Made by a program: the position numbers and the translations under genes. Shown here in pieces: positions 51,894-60,845 of a DNA stretch of 64,000 nucleotides (positions are counted from its first letter, which is position 1; each line of letters begins with the position of its first letter). The stretch is from Desulfoscipio gibsoniae DSM 7213 (GTDB lineage: Bacteria; Bacillota; Desulfotomaculia; Desulfotomaculales; Desulfallaceae), in the NCBI RefSeq assembly GCF_000233715.2, contig NC_021184.1, positions 4,770,001 to 4,834,000 of the forward strand, read 5' to 3'. The notes beneath the pieces were generated by a model. That model saw only the letters and a list, made by a program, of their open reading frames with translations. It did no database searches and had not been told where the DNA came from.

Positions 51894-53141
51894 ATGTCCA
51901 TGGAAATAGCAACCAAGTCGGGTGAGCACCCGCAACTTACTAAGGCTGAAATGGTATCGGGGGATATTGAGGCACATTGCTTGAGTAATTCAAAAAAACA
52001 AGAAAGAACGCAACAAGAAACAAGTAATACCCAAGATATCATTGTTCGGTTTATCAATCCTGGTGATTTTTACGCATGTAATAATTTTCACAATAATTTG
52101 TATAAGAAAGATAGGACAGATACCCAATGGCAATGGGAATTTTTGCATTCCGGTTTACCTGAGATACCTTTTGTTGTGGCAGCCAAAGATGAAGAAATTT
52201 TAGGCACGCTGGCCCAAATCCCCATCCGCATGATTGACCAAGAGGGGGAATTTTTAACCGGTAAATCTGAGGAGGCACTATTAGACCCGGCTATTCGAGG
52301 TAAAGGAATATACCCACAAATGTTTAAAAAAATTTTTGACTATATGGAAAGCCAGAATATTTTGGTTGTCTGGGGGTTTACACCTGCAATAAAAGCTAAT
52401 GTAAAGGCGGGCTTTGAAGAACACACCGGAATTGCCCAATTGTTTTTTCCATTTCATGCAGACGCAATTAACGTGTTGTTGAAAAATAATCGCTCATCGA
52501 AAATAAAAGTTAAAGGAATAAAAATTTTATGCAGCCTGGCCGGTGTTTTTTCTTCCATCTCTTTATGCAGTACCGGGTTAAGAATAAATAATTCCTTGGC
52601 CCAAAATATTTGCTTAAAGACGTTATCTACCCCTCCCGAAGAAGGTGCGGATTTATGCCGTACGTTTGTTAGACAATGGGGAGGTACAACTATTCTAAGG
52701 AATGCCTCATTTCTGAAATGGCGAATTTTTGAAAACCCTCATATCCGGGCCACGGTACGTGCTGCATATCTGGATAACCAACTTTTGGGTTGGGTGGCTT
52801 ATTCACTGGATGACAATTCTGTTGGGCACATTGTAGATATCATAGCTGCTTCAAACAAGATTAATTCATCAAGCATGGAAACGGTTGTGGCAGTTTTACT
52901 CAAAGACGCGGTGGTAGGCCTGCGTAAAACAGGTGCACTGGGTGTCAGGGCATGGAAAGTAAACAGTCATCCCTTTGATGATTTAGTCGCCCGGGCAGCA
53001 CGCAAAGTAGGGTTTTATTTTATCCCCCGTGGCGAGTGGATGGTACTTCATTACCTGCAAGGCTCCGCTGCCCGGCCCTCACTTAAATCAATCGACAACT
53101 GGTACATTAATAGAATTTATACCGAAGGGGTGTTGGGGTGA
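51894..53141 (+). CDS. GNAT family N-acetyltransferase, two-domain
   Basis: About 415 residues. After a polar N-terminal tail (about 1-45), the acetyl-CoA fold is seen in FVVAAKDEEILGTLAQIPIR, SEEALLDPAIRGKGIYPQMF (the RGxG pyrophosphate loop near 135-145) and WGFTPAIKANVKAGF. A second GNAT-like half follows from about 255. Related proteins occur in exopolysaccharide clusters. Start is unsettled: ATG 51885 and ATG 51894 share the frame and neither has a strong ribosome site. The deacetylase-like gene overlaps its stop. Confidence 0.78.
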   Translation: MSMEIATKSGEHPQLTKAEMVSGDIEAHCLSNSKKQERTQQETSNTQDIIVRFINPGDFYACNNFHNNLYKKDRTDTQWQWEFLHSGLPEIPFVVAAKDEEILGTLAQIPIRMIDQEGEFLTGKSEEALLDPAIRGKGIYPQMFKKIFDYMESQNILVVWGFTPAIKANVKAGFEEHTGIAQLFFPFHADAINVLLKNNRSSKIKVKGIKILCSLAGVFSSISLCSTGLRINNSLAQNICLKTLSTPPEEGADLCRTFVRQWGGTTILRNASFLKWRIFENPHIRATVRAAYLDNQLLGWVAYSLDDNSVGHIVDIIAASNKINSSSMETVVAVLLKDAVVGLRKTGALGVRAWKVNSHPFDDLVARAARKVGFYFIPRGEWMVLHYLQGSAARPSLKSIDNWYINRIYTEGVLG

Positions 53142-54580
53142 TGAAAACTGTCGAAGCTAATTATTTATGGCAACAAATCCTTCAGCATACGATGCGTTTT
53201 TTTACTCAAGAAGCTGTTGATATGCTGAAAAAAGTAAACATTCGTTTTCTCCCCTATGCAGAGGCTGTCCACATTAGAGAGCCGTTAATTGCCGTACCAC
53301 TGGATATTGATACTTCGATTTACCCGGAAGCCCCATATAAAGTACTCTTTAATGGTACGGAATTAACCCTCTGGAACCCTTTGCCTCGGCCCCGGGGGGA
53401 TGGTTGGAACTGCCTGCCCAATGCGGATGCCCCTGTTTGGTACCGGCATGATCAGGGGACACTTATTCCTGCCTGGAATATCTTTGCCAACCTGTTCGAT
53501 TTGCTTACTTTGCGCGAGGAAAGGGAGAAACCCCTGCGGGACGTTCACGGCCGGTTTATTGGATCAATGAGTCCCAGACGTAAAGTCAATTTATTGGAGG
53601 TACCGGCTTTCAACGAAGGAGTCGCAATCCTGGTGGCTGCCTGCTCCGGATTGTATAAACAAAACCTTCCCAGGTTTGATTTAAATGGTTTGGTACAGCC
53701 GCCCGTGGTTATCTTATCCCACGACAATGACAACCTGCGCGGTAATGATATGTGGACTCAGTCGGTACGGTTTGTAAGAATTTTTCAACCTTTAATTAGT
53801 TTTAAAGTTCCCCGCCTGGTGAATTTATGGTGGATCTTGCGCAACACGGTTTATCCTAAAGCTTATTATTTGGAGAATATAACCGGCATGGTAGATGTGG
53901 AAAAAATGTTTGGCTACACTTCGTCTTTTTACTTCTTGAACGGTTCCGGCGGCCGTTTCGGAGCCAGAAGCGGGTCAGCCTTAATACCGGAAGCAATGAG
54001 ACAAATCCCCCGGGATTGGGTAGTCGGCATTCACTACAACTACGATACCTTACTTAATGCTGAAAAGCTTACCAGTCAATTAACGGAACTAAGTTCTTAT
54101 TTTGATAGGCCAATTGTGTCAGGCAGAGCACATTACCTGCGTTTTGATCCCGAAAAATCATTTTCTTTCCTTGCTTCCATGGGTATTTATTGCGATGAAA
54201 GCGTTGGTTATCCGGATTACATCGGGTACCGCTGTGGGATTGCCGGACCTTTTCAACCATACGATCACTTATCCGGTCAAGCCCTACCCCTTTGGGAGAT
54301 GCCCCTGATCATCATTGAAAATACGCTGATCAATCAATATCCCCGGGAACCGGTTAAAGTTTTCCACCGCCTGCTGTACCATATCAGCCGCATTGGCGGG
54401 GCCATCAGCCTGCTTTTTCACCCCGGCCTTTTTTTTAACCCGGAGTTCCCTGAAACCAGAGGGATATACCGCCGCATCCTGCGGGTCGCCTGTCAATTGG
54501 AAGCCCGGGGTAAGCCGGCTGTTAGTTTATTACCATTGCAAATTCAAAACATGGACTTAACCCATAAATATAATCTTTAA
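53141..54580 (+). CDS. Polysaccharide deacetylase-like protein
   Basis: About 479 residues, cytoplasmic by sequence. The C-terminal two thirds fit the NodB-like deacetylase fold in its long form: ILSHDNDNLRGNDMW near 190, VGIHYNYDTLLNAEKL near 293, SGRAHYLRFDP near 327, DESVGYPDYIGYRCGIAGPF near 352 and SLLFHPGLFFNP near 426. The Asp/His set for metal binding is plausible. Together with the GNAT gene it overlaps, it may set the acetylation state of a sugar, which is inference. Confidence 0.72.
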   Translation: MKTVEANYLWQQILQHTMRFFTQEAVDMLKKVNIRFLPYAEAVHIREPLIAVPLDIDTSIYPEAPYKVLFNGTELTLWNPLPRPRGDGWNCLPNADAPVWYRHDQGTLIPAWNIFANLFDLLTLREEREKPLRDVHGRFIGSMSPRRKVNLLEVPAFNEGVAILVAACSGLYKQNLPRFDLNGLVQPPVVILSHDNDNLRGNDMWTQSVRFVRIFQPLISFKVPRLVNLWWILRNTVYPKAYYLENITGMVDVEKMFGYTSSFYFLNGSGGRFGARSGSALIPEAMRQIPRDWVVGIHYNYDTLLNAEKLTSQLTELSSYFDRPIVSGRAHYLRFDPEKSFSFLASMGIYCDESVGYPDYIGYRCGIAGPFQPYDHLSGQALPLWEMPLIIIENTLINQYPREPVKVFHRLLYHISRIGGAISLLFHPGLFFNPEFPETRGIYRRILRVACQLEARGKPAVSLLPLQIQNMDLTHKYNL

Positions 54581-54584
54581 CTTT

Positions 54585-54643
54585 GGTGCCGGGTGTTGAA
54601 AGGTTGAAAATCCAAGATTTTCAACCTTTCAACACCCGGCACC
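54585..54643. repeat. Dispersed perfect palindrome, copy 2
   Basis: Two 28-base arms starting GGTGCCGGGTGTTGAAAGG are exact complements around CAA. Compared with copy 1 at 35128 the seventh base is G not A, and the opposite arm changes with it, so pairing is kept. Confidence 0.9.
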
Positions 54644-54676
54644 TATCAAGGCAACGAAATAGCTATCATATTACAA

Positions 54677-54708
54677 AAGGGTTACAGCTCTGGAAGACTG
54701 TAACCCTT
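54677..54708. terminator. Hairpin between convergent genes
   Basis: AAGGGTTACAG and CTGTAACCCTT pair over 11 bp with a 10-base loop, between the deacetylase-like gene and the CapD-type gene that face each other. Confidence 0.55.
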
Positions 54709-54838
54709 AATTGGGATAACATTTGTTCTGTTAAATGTCCAACCAAGTATTATAAAGAAAATCAAAAGGATCAACCGTTAATCCAAATTCTCAATAATTA
54801 ATGCCGAATAAGCCCTTTTTCAATAATCCCTATATACT

Positions 54839-56245
54839 TTACCCCAAGTATGGCTGCAACAAGCTCCTGATATCTTCATCCGCATAAGAAAAGCTGGGGT
54901 TTTCCAATGTGGCAAGCAGCTCTTTCACCCTAGCAAAGTTTTTAGTGGAACTGTAAATAGCAAATATTATATTATGTTGAGTAGTTTTTACTTCCTCATC
55001 GTCCCCAACAAGCACTTCCGTAATTTTTTCCCCCGGCCTGATGCCGGTATACTGAATAGCAATTTCCTTTTCGGGTTCCAGACCATTTAGCTTGATTAAT
55101 TTATAAGCCAAATCTTTGATGCATACGGGTTCCCCCATATCCAAAACAAATATTTCCCCTCCAACGGCAATGGCCCCCGCCTGAATTACCAGCAAAGCAG
55201 CTTCACCCACCGTCATAAAATAACGCATCATTTGCGGGTGAGTAATGGTAACCGGCCCGCCTCTGGCGATTTGCTTTTCAAACAAAGGTATGACACTACC
55301 TCTGCTGCCCAGTATATTACCAAAACGAACAGCAGCAAACTTAGTTTGGCTTTGCTCATTCATCATCACTACAATGGTTTCCGCTATCCTTTTAGTTACC
55401 CCCATGATACTGGTCGGCTTAACAGCCTTATCGGTGGATATTAATACAAATTTATCACAATTAAAGTCGTGGGCCACTTCACACATAACCTTAGTACCTA
55501 AAATGTTATTCTTTACTGCCTCCTCAGGTATCCTTTCCATATAGGGCACATGTTTGTGAGCAGCGGCATGAAAGACAACCCCCGGTTTGTATTTTTGAAA
55601 AAGCCTGGTTATTCTGCCACGATCTCTAATATCGGCTATCTCAGTAGCTATATCCACCTGCGGGTGACTGAGTTTTATCTTTCTTTCAACTTCATAAATA
55701 CTGTTTTCCCCCCGCCCCATTAGTACTAATTTCCCCGGATTGCTGTTAGCTATATTAGCGCTCAGTTCCATGCCTACCGAACCACCAGCCCCGGTGACCA
55801 ATACTACCTGGTCATTTAAATAATTATTTATACTGCCTAAATCAAGTGCTAATGATTTACGACCCAACAAGTCCTCCAACTGTACTTCCCTTATGGGGGT
55901 GGGGTTGATGCGACCGGTTTTTAAATCATATGCGCCTGGTAATATTTGAATTTTTACCTTGGCCAGCCTTTTACATATTTGGATAATATCGCTTACCTCA
56001 ACGGGGGGCGCTGAAGGCAGGGCAATGATTATTTCGTTAACTTTGTGCCTGTCAGCTATACGCGGAATATCCAAACGATTGCCCAGAACAGGTAAACCAC
56101 AGACTTCCAAGTTAAGTTTACTCTGATCATCATCAATAAAGCCAATAATTACCGGCCTTTCTTTTAAATTGCTGATGGATTGAACAACCAGGCTGCCGGC
56201 TAAACCCGCACCTACTATTAGTACCCTACTTCGCCTGTCCTCCAC
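54839..56245 (-). CDS. CapD/PglF-type UDP-sugar 4,6-dehydratase, soluble form
   Basis: A 468-residue protein from GTG 56245 (ribosome site AGAGGT). Residues about 5-120 form a CoA-binding-like Rossmann domain (VLIVGAGLAGSLVVQSI); residues about 140-460 are the SDR 4,6-dehydratase with VTGAGGSVGMELS, HAAAHKHVPYMER, STDKAVKPTSIMGVTKR (the T/S-M-K catalytic set) and RFGNILGSRGSVIPLF. It lacks the four N-terminal membrane helices of WbpM/CapD. It would convert UDP-GlcNAc to the 4-keto-6-deoxy sugar, the entry to many amino sugars. Divergent from the diamino-uronate operon. Confidence 0.92.
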   Translation of the reverse strand: MEDRRSRVLIVGAGLAGSLVVQSISNLKERPVIIGFIDDDQSKLNLEVCGLPVLGNRLDIPRIADRHKVNEIIIALPSAPPVEVSDIIQICKRLAKVKIQILPGAYDLKTGRINPTPIREVQLEDLLGRKSLALDLGSINNYLNDQVVLVTGAGGSVGMELSANIANSNPGKLVLMGRGENSIYEVERKIKLSHPQVDIATEIADIRDRGRITRLFQKYKPGVVFHAAAHKHVPYMERIPEEAVKNNILGTKVMCEVAHDFNCDKFVLISTDKAVKPTSIMGVTKRIAETIVVMMNEQSQTKFAAVRFGNILGSRGSVIPLFEKQIARGGPVTITHPQMMRYFMTVGEAALLVIQAGAIAVGGEIFVLDMGEPVCIKDLAYKLIKLNGLEPEKEIAIQYTGIRPGEKITEVLVGDDEEVKTTQHNIIFAIYSSTKNFARVKELLATLENPSFSYADEDIRSLLQPYLG

Positions 56246-56571
56246 TGTATTACCTCTCTTTTTATACCGTGCAAGGTAAGTTTTATTTTCTATGATATGG
56301 AAGAACAGCAAATTAGGTGATTATCTTTGTCTTTTAAAAAAAAATTTACATAGTAATCTTAACGTCACTAAGACCGGCGATATAGGTGATCGCAAAAATA
56401 TCCTGCCTATGCATTTTTGTAACCATATTATGCTTATTAGCGTATTATGTAGCGATATTCACGAAAGCAGCGACACCCGGAATTTAGATCCACAGGAAAC
56501 TCATAATATGGCTAATGATTAGCTTTTGTACTTGATACCGCCGGTGTTAAAAACCGAGGAGAGTATGGTGT

Positions 56572-57822
56572 ATGGGATCAGCTGTAAAAAAAAGCATATG
56601 GATATTTAATCATTACGCTGGAACACCATCTGTTACAACCGGGCTGCGTCATTATAATTTTGCAAAATATTTGATTAAGGCCGGTTACCCCACAACTGTT
56701 TTTGCCTCCAGTGCTATTCATAACTCAAATAACAATCTTATTAAAGGCAAAGAAACTTACATCACTGATGATAGTGAGGAAGTTCCGTTTGTATATGTAA
56801 AAACCCGTAATTATCAAGACAACGGGAAATCCCGAATTTTAAACATGATTGACTACTACCGAGGGCTATTTAAAGTAACCAAGTACTTTGAGAAGCCGGA
56901 TTTACTAATAGCATCTTCGGTTCATCCATTAACTTTGGTTGCCGGGCTCAAAATTGCCAAGAAACTGGATGTAAAGTGTATTTGTGAAATCAGGGACTTA
57001 TGGCCGGAAAGCTTTGTGGCCTATGGAATTGTTAAGAAAAGCAATCCAATACTTAAATTGCTTTATGCAGGTGAGAAATGGATTTATAAAAAAGCAGACA
57101 AACTTATTTTTACTATGGAAGGGGGTAAAGATTACATAATTGAGCATGGTTGGGATAAGGAGCATGGTGGTCCGATTGATATAAACAAAGTATACCATGT
57201 TAATAATGGAGTTGATTTGGAACAATTTAATTATAATAAGGAACACTATGCTCTAGATGATAAAAATTTAAACGATGAAACCACTTTCAAAGTTATATAT
57301 ACAGGTTCCGTAAGGCGTGTAAATAATTTAAATTCAATACTTGAGGCAGCTAAATTAATTAAAAACCCCAAAATTAAAATATTTATATGGGGCGATGGTG
57401 ACGAAAGACTACCGCTTCAACAGCAGTGCCGGGATAATGGAATCGACAATGTAATTTTTAAGGGTCGAGTTGATAAGAAATATATCCCTTATATTTTATG
57501 CCATGCGGATGTGAATTTATTACACAACGACTATACCCCCATCACGCGTTATGGAATGAGTCAAAACAAGTTGTTTGATTATATGGCTGCTAATAAACCA
57601 ATAGTATCAGATTTAATAACAAACCACGATTTGATATTAAGATATAAACTTGGTGTTGTTACAGAGAATCAAAGCCCTCAGAAAATCAAAGAAGCAATTG
57701 AAAAGTTCTATTACATGACCGCTGAAGAACGACTGGCTTTAAACGATAACCTGCATCGGGCGGCATGTGATTATGACTTTAAAAATTTAACCAACCAATT
57801 AATTAACATTATTGAGATATGA
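56572..57822 (+). CDS. GT4 family glycosyltransferase (WbuB-like)
   Basis: A 416-residue GT-B enzyme starting KKSIWIFNHYAGTPSVTTGL, with CEIRDLWPESFVAYGI near 140 and KLIFTMEGGKDYIIEHG, the pattern of WbuB/WbpH-type transferases. FKVIYTGSVRRVNNLNSIL near 238 and MSQNKLFDYMAANKPIV near 328 are the donor side. Very AT-rich. It heads the plus-strand operon; GAGGAGAG lies eight bases before the ATG. It probably transfers the sugar made by the four enzymes that follow. Confidence 0.9.
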   Translation: MGSAVKKSIWIFNHYAGTPSVTTGLRHYNFAKYLIKAGYPTTVFASSAIHNSNNNLIKGKETYITDDSEEVPFVYVKTRNYQDNGKSRILNMIDYYRGLFKVTKYFEKPDLLIASSVHPLTLVAGLKIAKKLDVKCICEIRDLWPESFVAYGIVKKSNPILKLLYAGEKWIYKKADKLIFTMEGGKDYIIEHGWDKEHGGPIDINKVYHVNNGVDLEQFNYNKEHYALDDKNLNDETTFKVIYTGSVRRVNNLNSILEAAKLIKNPKIKIFIWGDGDERLPLQQQCRDNGIDNVIFKGRVDKKYIPYILCHADVNLLHNDYTPITRYGMSQNKLFDYMAANKPIVSDLITNHDLILRYKLGVVTENQSPQKIKEAIEKFYYMTAEERLALNDNLHRAACDYDFKNLTNQLINIIEI

Positions 57823-57846
57823 GCTTAATTAACTGGAGAGATTACA

Positions 57847-59154
57847 ATGAGTAAACTAAAACAAAAAATCCAAAACAAAACAGCCACCCTTGGCGTGGTG
57901 GGTCTAGGTTATGTAGGACTCCCTTTGGCTGTTGAAAAAGCCAAGGCAGGTTATAAAACCATTGGATTCGACGTGCAAGAATCCAAAGTAAAGATGGTTA
58001 ACTGTGGCAAAAACTACATCGGTGACGTAGTTAATGAGGATTTAGAGGCTATTGTTAAGTCCGGATTTCTTTCAGCCACAACAGATTTTGCAAAGGTAGC
58101 GCAGGCGGATTGCGTGTGTATATGCGTACCAACACCGCTGGACGCACATCAGCAGCCGGTTATCAGCTATGTCAAAGCTTCCGCACAAAGCATCCTGCTC
58201 TATATGCACAAGGACATGCTGATCGTTCTAGAATCCACAACATATCCCGGTACAACAAAAGAACTGTTAAAGCCTATTTTTGAGTCATCGGGTTTGAAAT
58301 GTGGAAAAGACTTCTATCTGGCATTTTCACCGGAGCGCGTCGACCCGGGCAATCTTTTTTATAAGGTTAAGAACACACCAAAGGTCGTAGGTGGTATTAC
58401 ACCGGAGTGTACTGATATAGCTGCTACTTTGTACGAAAGCGTACTGGAAGCTCCTATACACCGTGTTTCCTCACCTACCATCGCCGAAATGGAAAAAATA
58501 CTGGAGAACGCCTATCGAAATATCAACATTGGACTTATAAATGAGCTTGCCATTCTTTGTAACCGGATGGGTATCAGCATTTGGGAAGTAATCGATGCCG
58601 CTAAAACCAAACCCTACGGATTTCAAGCATTCTATCCGGGAGCAGGTGTGGGTGGCCATTGCATACCTCTCGATCCATATTATCTCTCATGGAAAGCCCG
58701 TGAATATGGTTTCCATACATCCATGATTGAGGCATCCATGATAATTAATGATCGCATGCCGGAATATTGTGTTGAGAGAGCAAGCAAGATTTTAAATAGA
58801 GATAAAAAAGCACATAATGGCTCAAAAATTCTTGTGCTTGGCGTAGCGTACAAACAGGATATAGATGATTACAGGGAAAGCCCTGCCCTTAAAGTTATAG
58901 ATATTCTCAAAGAAACAGGTGCGTCGGTTGATTATTATGACCCGTATATCAGCGAGTATAGATACAAAGGCGAAATTTTTAAAGGTCTTGAGAGCATCGA
59001 TGCTGATATGCTTAAAAGCTATGATTTGATTGTCATAACCGCGTCCCATAGTAATGTGGATTATGACTTTGTTGCAGCAAATTCTAAGTGGGTGTTCGAT
59101 ACCAAAAACGCTACTAAAAATGTACAAAATAGAAATAACATTATTTTACTATAG
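57847..59154 (+). CDS. wbpA: UDP-N-acetylglucosamine 6-dehydrogenase, WbpA type
   Basis: A 435-residue member of the UDP-glucose/GDP-mannose dehydrogenase family. LGVVGLGYVGLPLAVEKAK is the NAD loop, AFSPERVDPGN and YPGAGVGGHCIPLDPYYLSW (catalytic Cys) are marks of the branch that oxidises N-acetylated UDP-hexosamines (WbpA, WecC). AYKQDIDDYRESPA near 340 fits too. Product would be UDP-GlcNAc uronic acid, used by the oxidoreductase next. Ribosome site CTGGAGAG. Confidence 0.93.
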   Translation: MSKLKQKIQNKTATLGVVGLGYVGLPLAVEKAKAGYKTIGFDVQESKVKMVNCGKNYIGDVVNEDLEAIVKSGFLSATTDFAKVAQADCVCICVPTPLDAHQQPVISYVKASAQSILLYMHKDMLIVLESTTYPGTTKELLKPIFESSGLKCGKDFYLAFSPERVDPGNLFYKVKNTPKVVGGITPECTDIAATLYESVLEAPIHRVSSPTIAEMEKILENAYRNINIGLINELAILCNRMGISIWEVIDAAKTKPYGFQAFYPGAGVGGHCIPLDPYYLSWKAREYGFHTSMIEASMIINDRMPEYCVERASKILNRDKKAHNGSKILVLGVAYKQDIDDYRESPALKVIDILKETGASVDYYDPYISEYRYKGEIFKGLESIDADMLKSYDLIVITASHSNVDYDFVAANSKWVFDTKNATKNVQNRNNIILL

Positions 59155-59193
59155 GGAACCGCATCGCAAAATAGTTTATAGGGAGTAACTGCA

Positions 59194-60153
59194 ATGGACA
59201 AAAAAATATGTGTAATTGGAGGAGGTTTATGGGGACAAAACCACATCAGGACTCTCTTCCAAATGGGTAATTTAGCAGGCATTGTAGAAAGTACTCCGCA
59301 AAGGTTGGATGAACTGTTGAGGCAATACCCGGTTCACGGTTTTACGGATGTGGATGCCGCCATCAAGTGGGGATTTGACGGCTATGTTCTAGCAACACCG
59401 GCAGAGACCCATTATCCCCTGGGGAAAAAGTTGTTGGAAAGGGGCTTGAATGTACTCATAGAAAAACCAATGACCCTTTCCTCAAAACACTCCAAACAGC
59501 TTATTGAGATTGCTGATCGAACAAATGCCAGACTTATGGTAGGACATCTATTACTTTTCCATCCGGCTATTATAAAAATCAAAGAAGTAATCGACAGCGG
59601 CAAGATTGGCCAACTTTATTATGTTTACTCAAACAGGTTAAACTTTGGCACAGTTAGAACTGAGGAGAATATTTTCTGGTCATTTGCGCCCCATGATATT
59701 TCCATCCTGGATTATTTCATTGGCCGTCCTGCCACCAAGATAGCAGCCAAAGGAGCAAAATTCCTCCAAGATAAAATTTATGACGTAACTATGACCCAGT
59801 TTGCCTACCCGGGCAATGTACACGCTCATATCTTTGTATCCTGGCTTCATCCATTCAAAGAACAAAGATTGGTTGTGGTGGGCAGCCGGGGAATGATATC
59901 TTTTGATGATTCCTCTTTAGAGAAGAACATCCTTTATTATAAAAAACAAATCGGCTGGCTTAAGGGTCAACCAGTTAAAATAGAGCAGCCCGATGAAATC
60001 ATTGATTATGAGAAAGGTATGCCTTTGACTGAAGAGCTAAAATATTTTGTTGAAAACCTGGATAAAACAATCGAGATTGCCAGTGGTAAAACCGGACACG
60101 AAGTGGTCAAGGTACTGGAGACCGTGCAAGAGTTAATAAGCAAGGATTGGTGA
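59194..60153 (+). CDS. wbpB: Gfo/Idh/MocA oxidoreductase, WbpB type
   Basis: A 319-residue NAD-dependent enzyme. VIGGGLWGQNHIRTLF is the dinucleotide loop, and LIEKPMTLSSKHS with the EKP motif lies near 90. SFAPHDISILDYFIGR contains the conserved substrate His. In this position after WbpA it should oxidise C3 of UDP-GlcNAcA to the 3-keto sugar. The end overlaps the formyltransferase leader region. Confidence 0.9.
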   Translation: MDKKICVIGGGLWGQNHIRTLFQMGNLAGIVESTPQRLDELLRQYPVHGFTDVDAAIKWGFDGYVLATPAETHYPLGKKLLERGLNVLIEKPMTLSSKHSKQLIEIADRTNARLMVGHLLLFHPAIIKIKEVIDSGKIGQLYYVYSNRLNFGTVRTEENIFWSFAPHDISILDYFIGRPATKIAAKGAKFLQDKIYDVTMTQFAYPGNVHAHIFVSWLHPFKEQRLVVVGSRGMISFDDSSLEKNILYYKKQIGWLKGQPVKIEQPDEIIDYEKGMPLTEELKYFVENLDKTIEIASGKTGHEVVKVLETVQELISKDW

Positions 60154-60158
60154 AAAAA

Positions 60159-60845
60159 ATGATTGGAGTATTCACATATAACATAGCGCACAGAAAAACA
60201 TACGATACCCTTTGCCTCTTAAAAACCAAAGGGTATCATGATGTGGCGGTATTTGCCGAGCCCTTGCATTATGCAAAGAAATATACGCCGCTTATAGAGC
60301 ATCGACCAAAAAACTTCAATGATGTTCTTCCATCGGAAATATGCAAAAACTTTGGCTACGAATACCATATGCAAAATACAAGTGTGAAGGATATACTCCC
60401 TGTAAATTCAAAAATACTGATATGCGGAGCGGGCCTCATTCCACAGTCCATAGTGGAGCAATATAGAGTTATTAATGCTCATCCGGGATACATTCCTTAT
60501 GTTAGAGGGCTGGATGCTCTCAAATGGGCAATTTACGATGAGCAGCCCATCGGTGTCACAACTCATCAAATAGGCTCTGAAGTGGATGCGGGATTAATAA
60601 TCGAAAGAAGGATTGTTCCAGTCTACTTTAATGATACTTTCCATGCAGTGGCACAAAGACAGTACGACATGGAAATATCAATGCTGGTGGATGCTATTGC
60701 CAAAATTGATGTGGCGACGGAATATGTGGAACCTGGCAATTATAAACTACATAAGCGCATGCCCCATGAATTTGAAACGAGGCTTCTTTCCAAATTCGAA
60801 AAATTAAAAGATAAGGCCGTGATTAAATGCAATTCAGAGATTTAA
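60159..60845 (+). CDS. Sugar N-formyltransferase (formyl transferase fold)
   Basis: A 228-residue protein of the methionyl-tRNA formyltransferase superfamily without a tRNA-binding domain. VINAHPGYIPYVRGLDALKW holds the catalytic Asn and His, and GSEVDAGLIIERR the catalytic Asp of the N-H-D triad, so N10-formyltetrahydrofolate chemistry is expected. In related pathways (WbpD) an acetyltransferase modifies the 3-amino group; here a formyltransferase stands in that slot between WbpB- and WbpE-like genes. The start is ATG 60159 with GGTGA six bases ahead; TTG 60147 is an alternative. Overlaps the aminotransferase gene by 19 bases. Confidence 0.85.
   Translation: MIGVFTYNIAHRKTYDTLCLLKTKGYHDVAVFAEPLHYAKKYTPLIEHRPKNFNDVLPSEICKNFGYEYHMQNTSVKDILPVNSKILICGAGLIPQSIVEQYRVINAHPGYIPYVRGLDALKWAIYDEQPIGVTTHQIGSEVDAGLIIERRIVPVYFNDTFHAVAQRQYDMEISMLVDAIAKIDVATEYVEPGNYKLHKRMPHEFETRLLSKFEKLKDKAVIKCNSEI

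Noticed and set aside
56292-56522. A 76-codon frame between the CapD-type gene and the GT4 gene
   Set aside because: No ribosome site and unlikely composition; it lies in the divergent promoter region.
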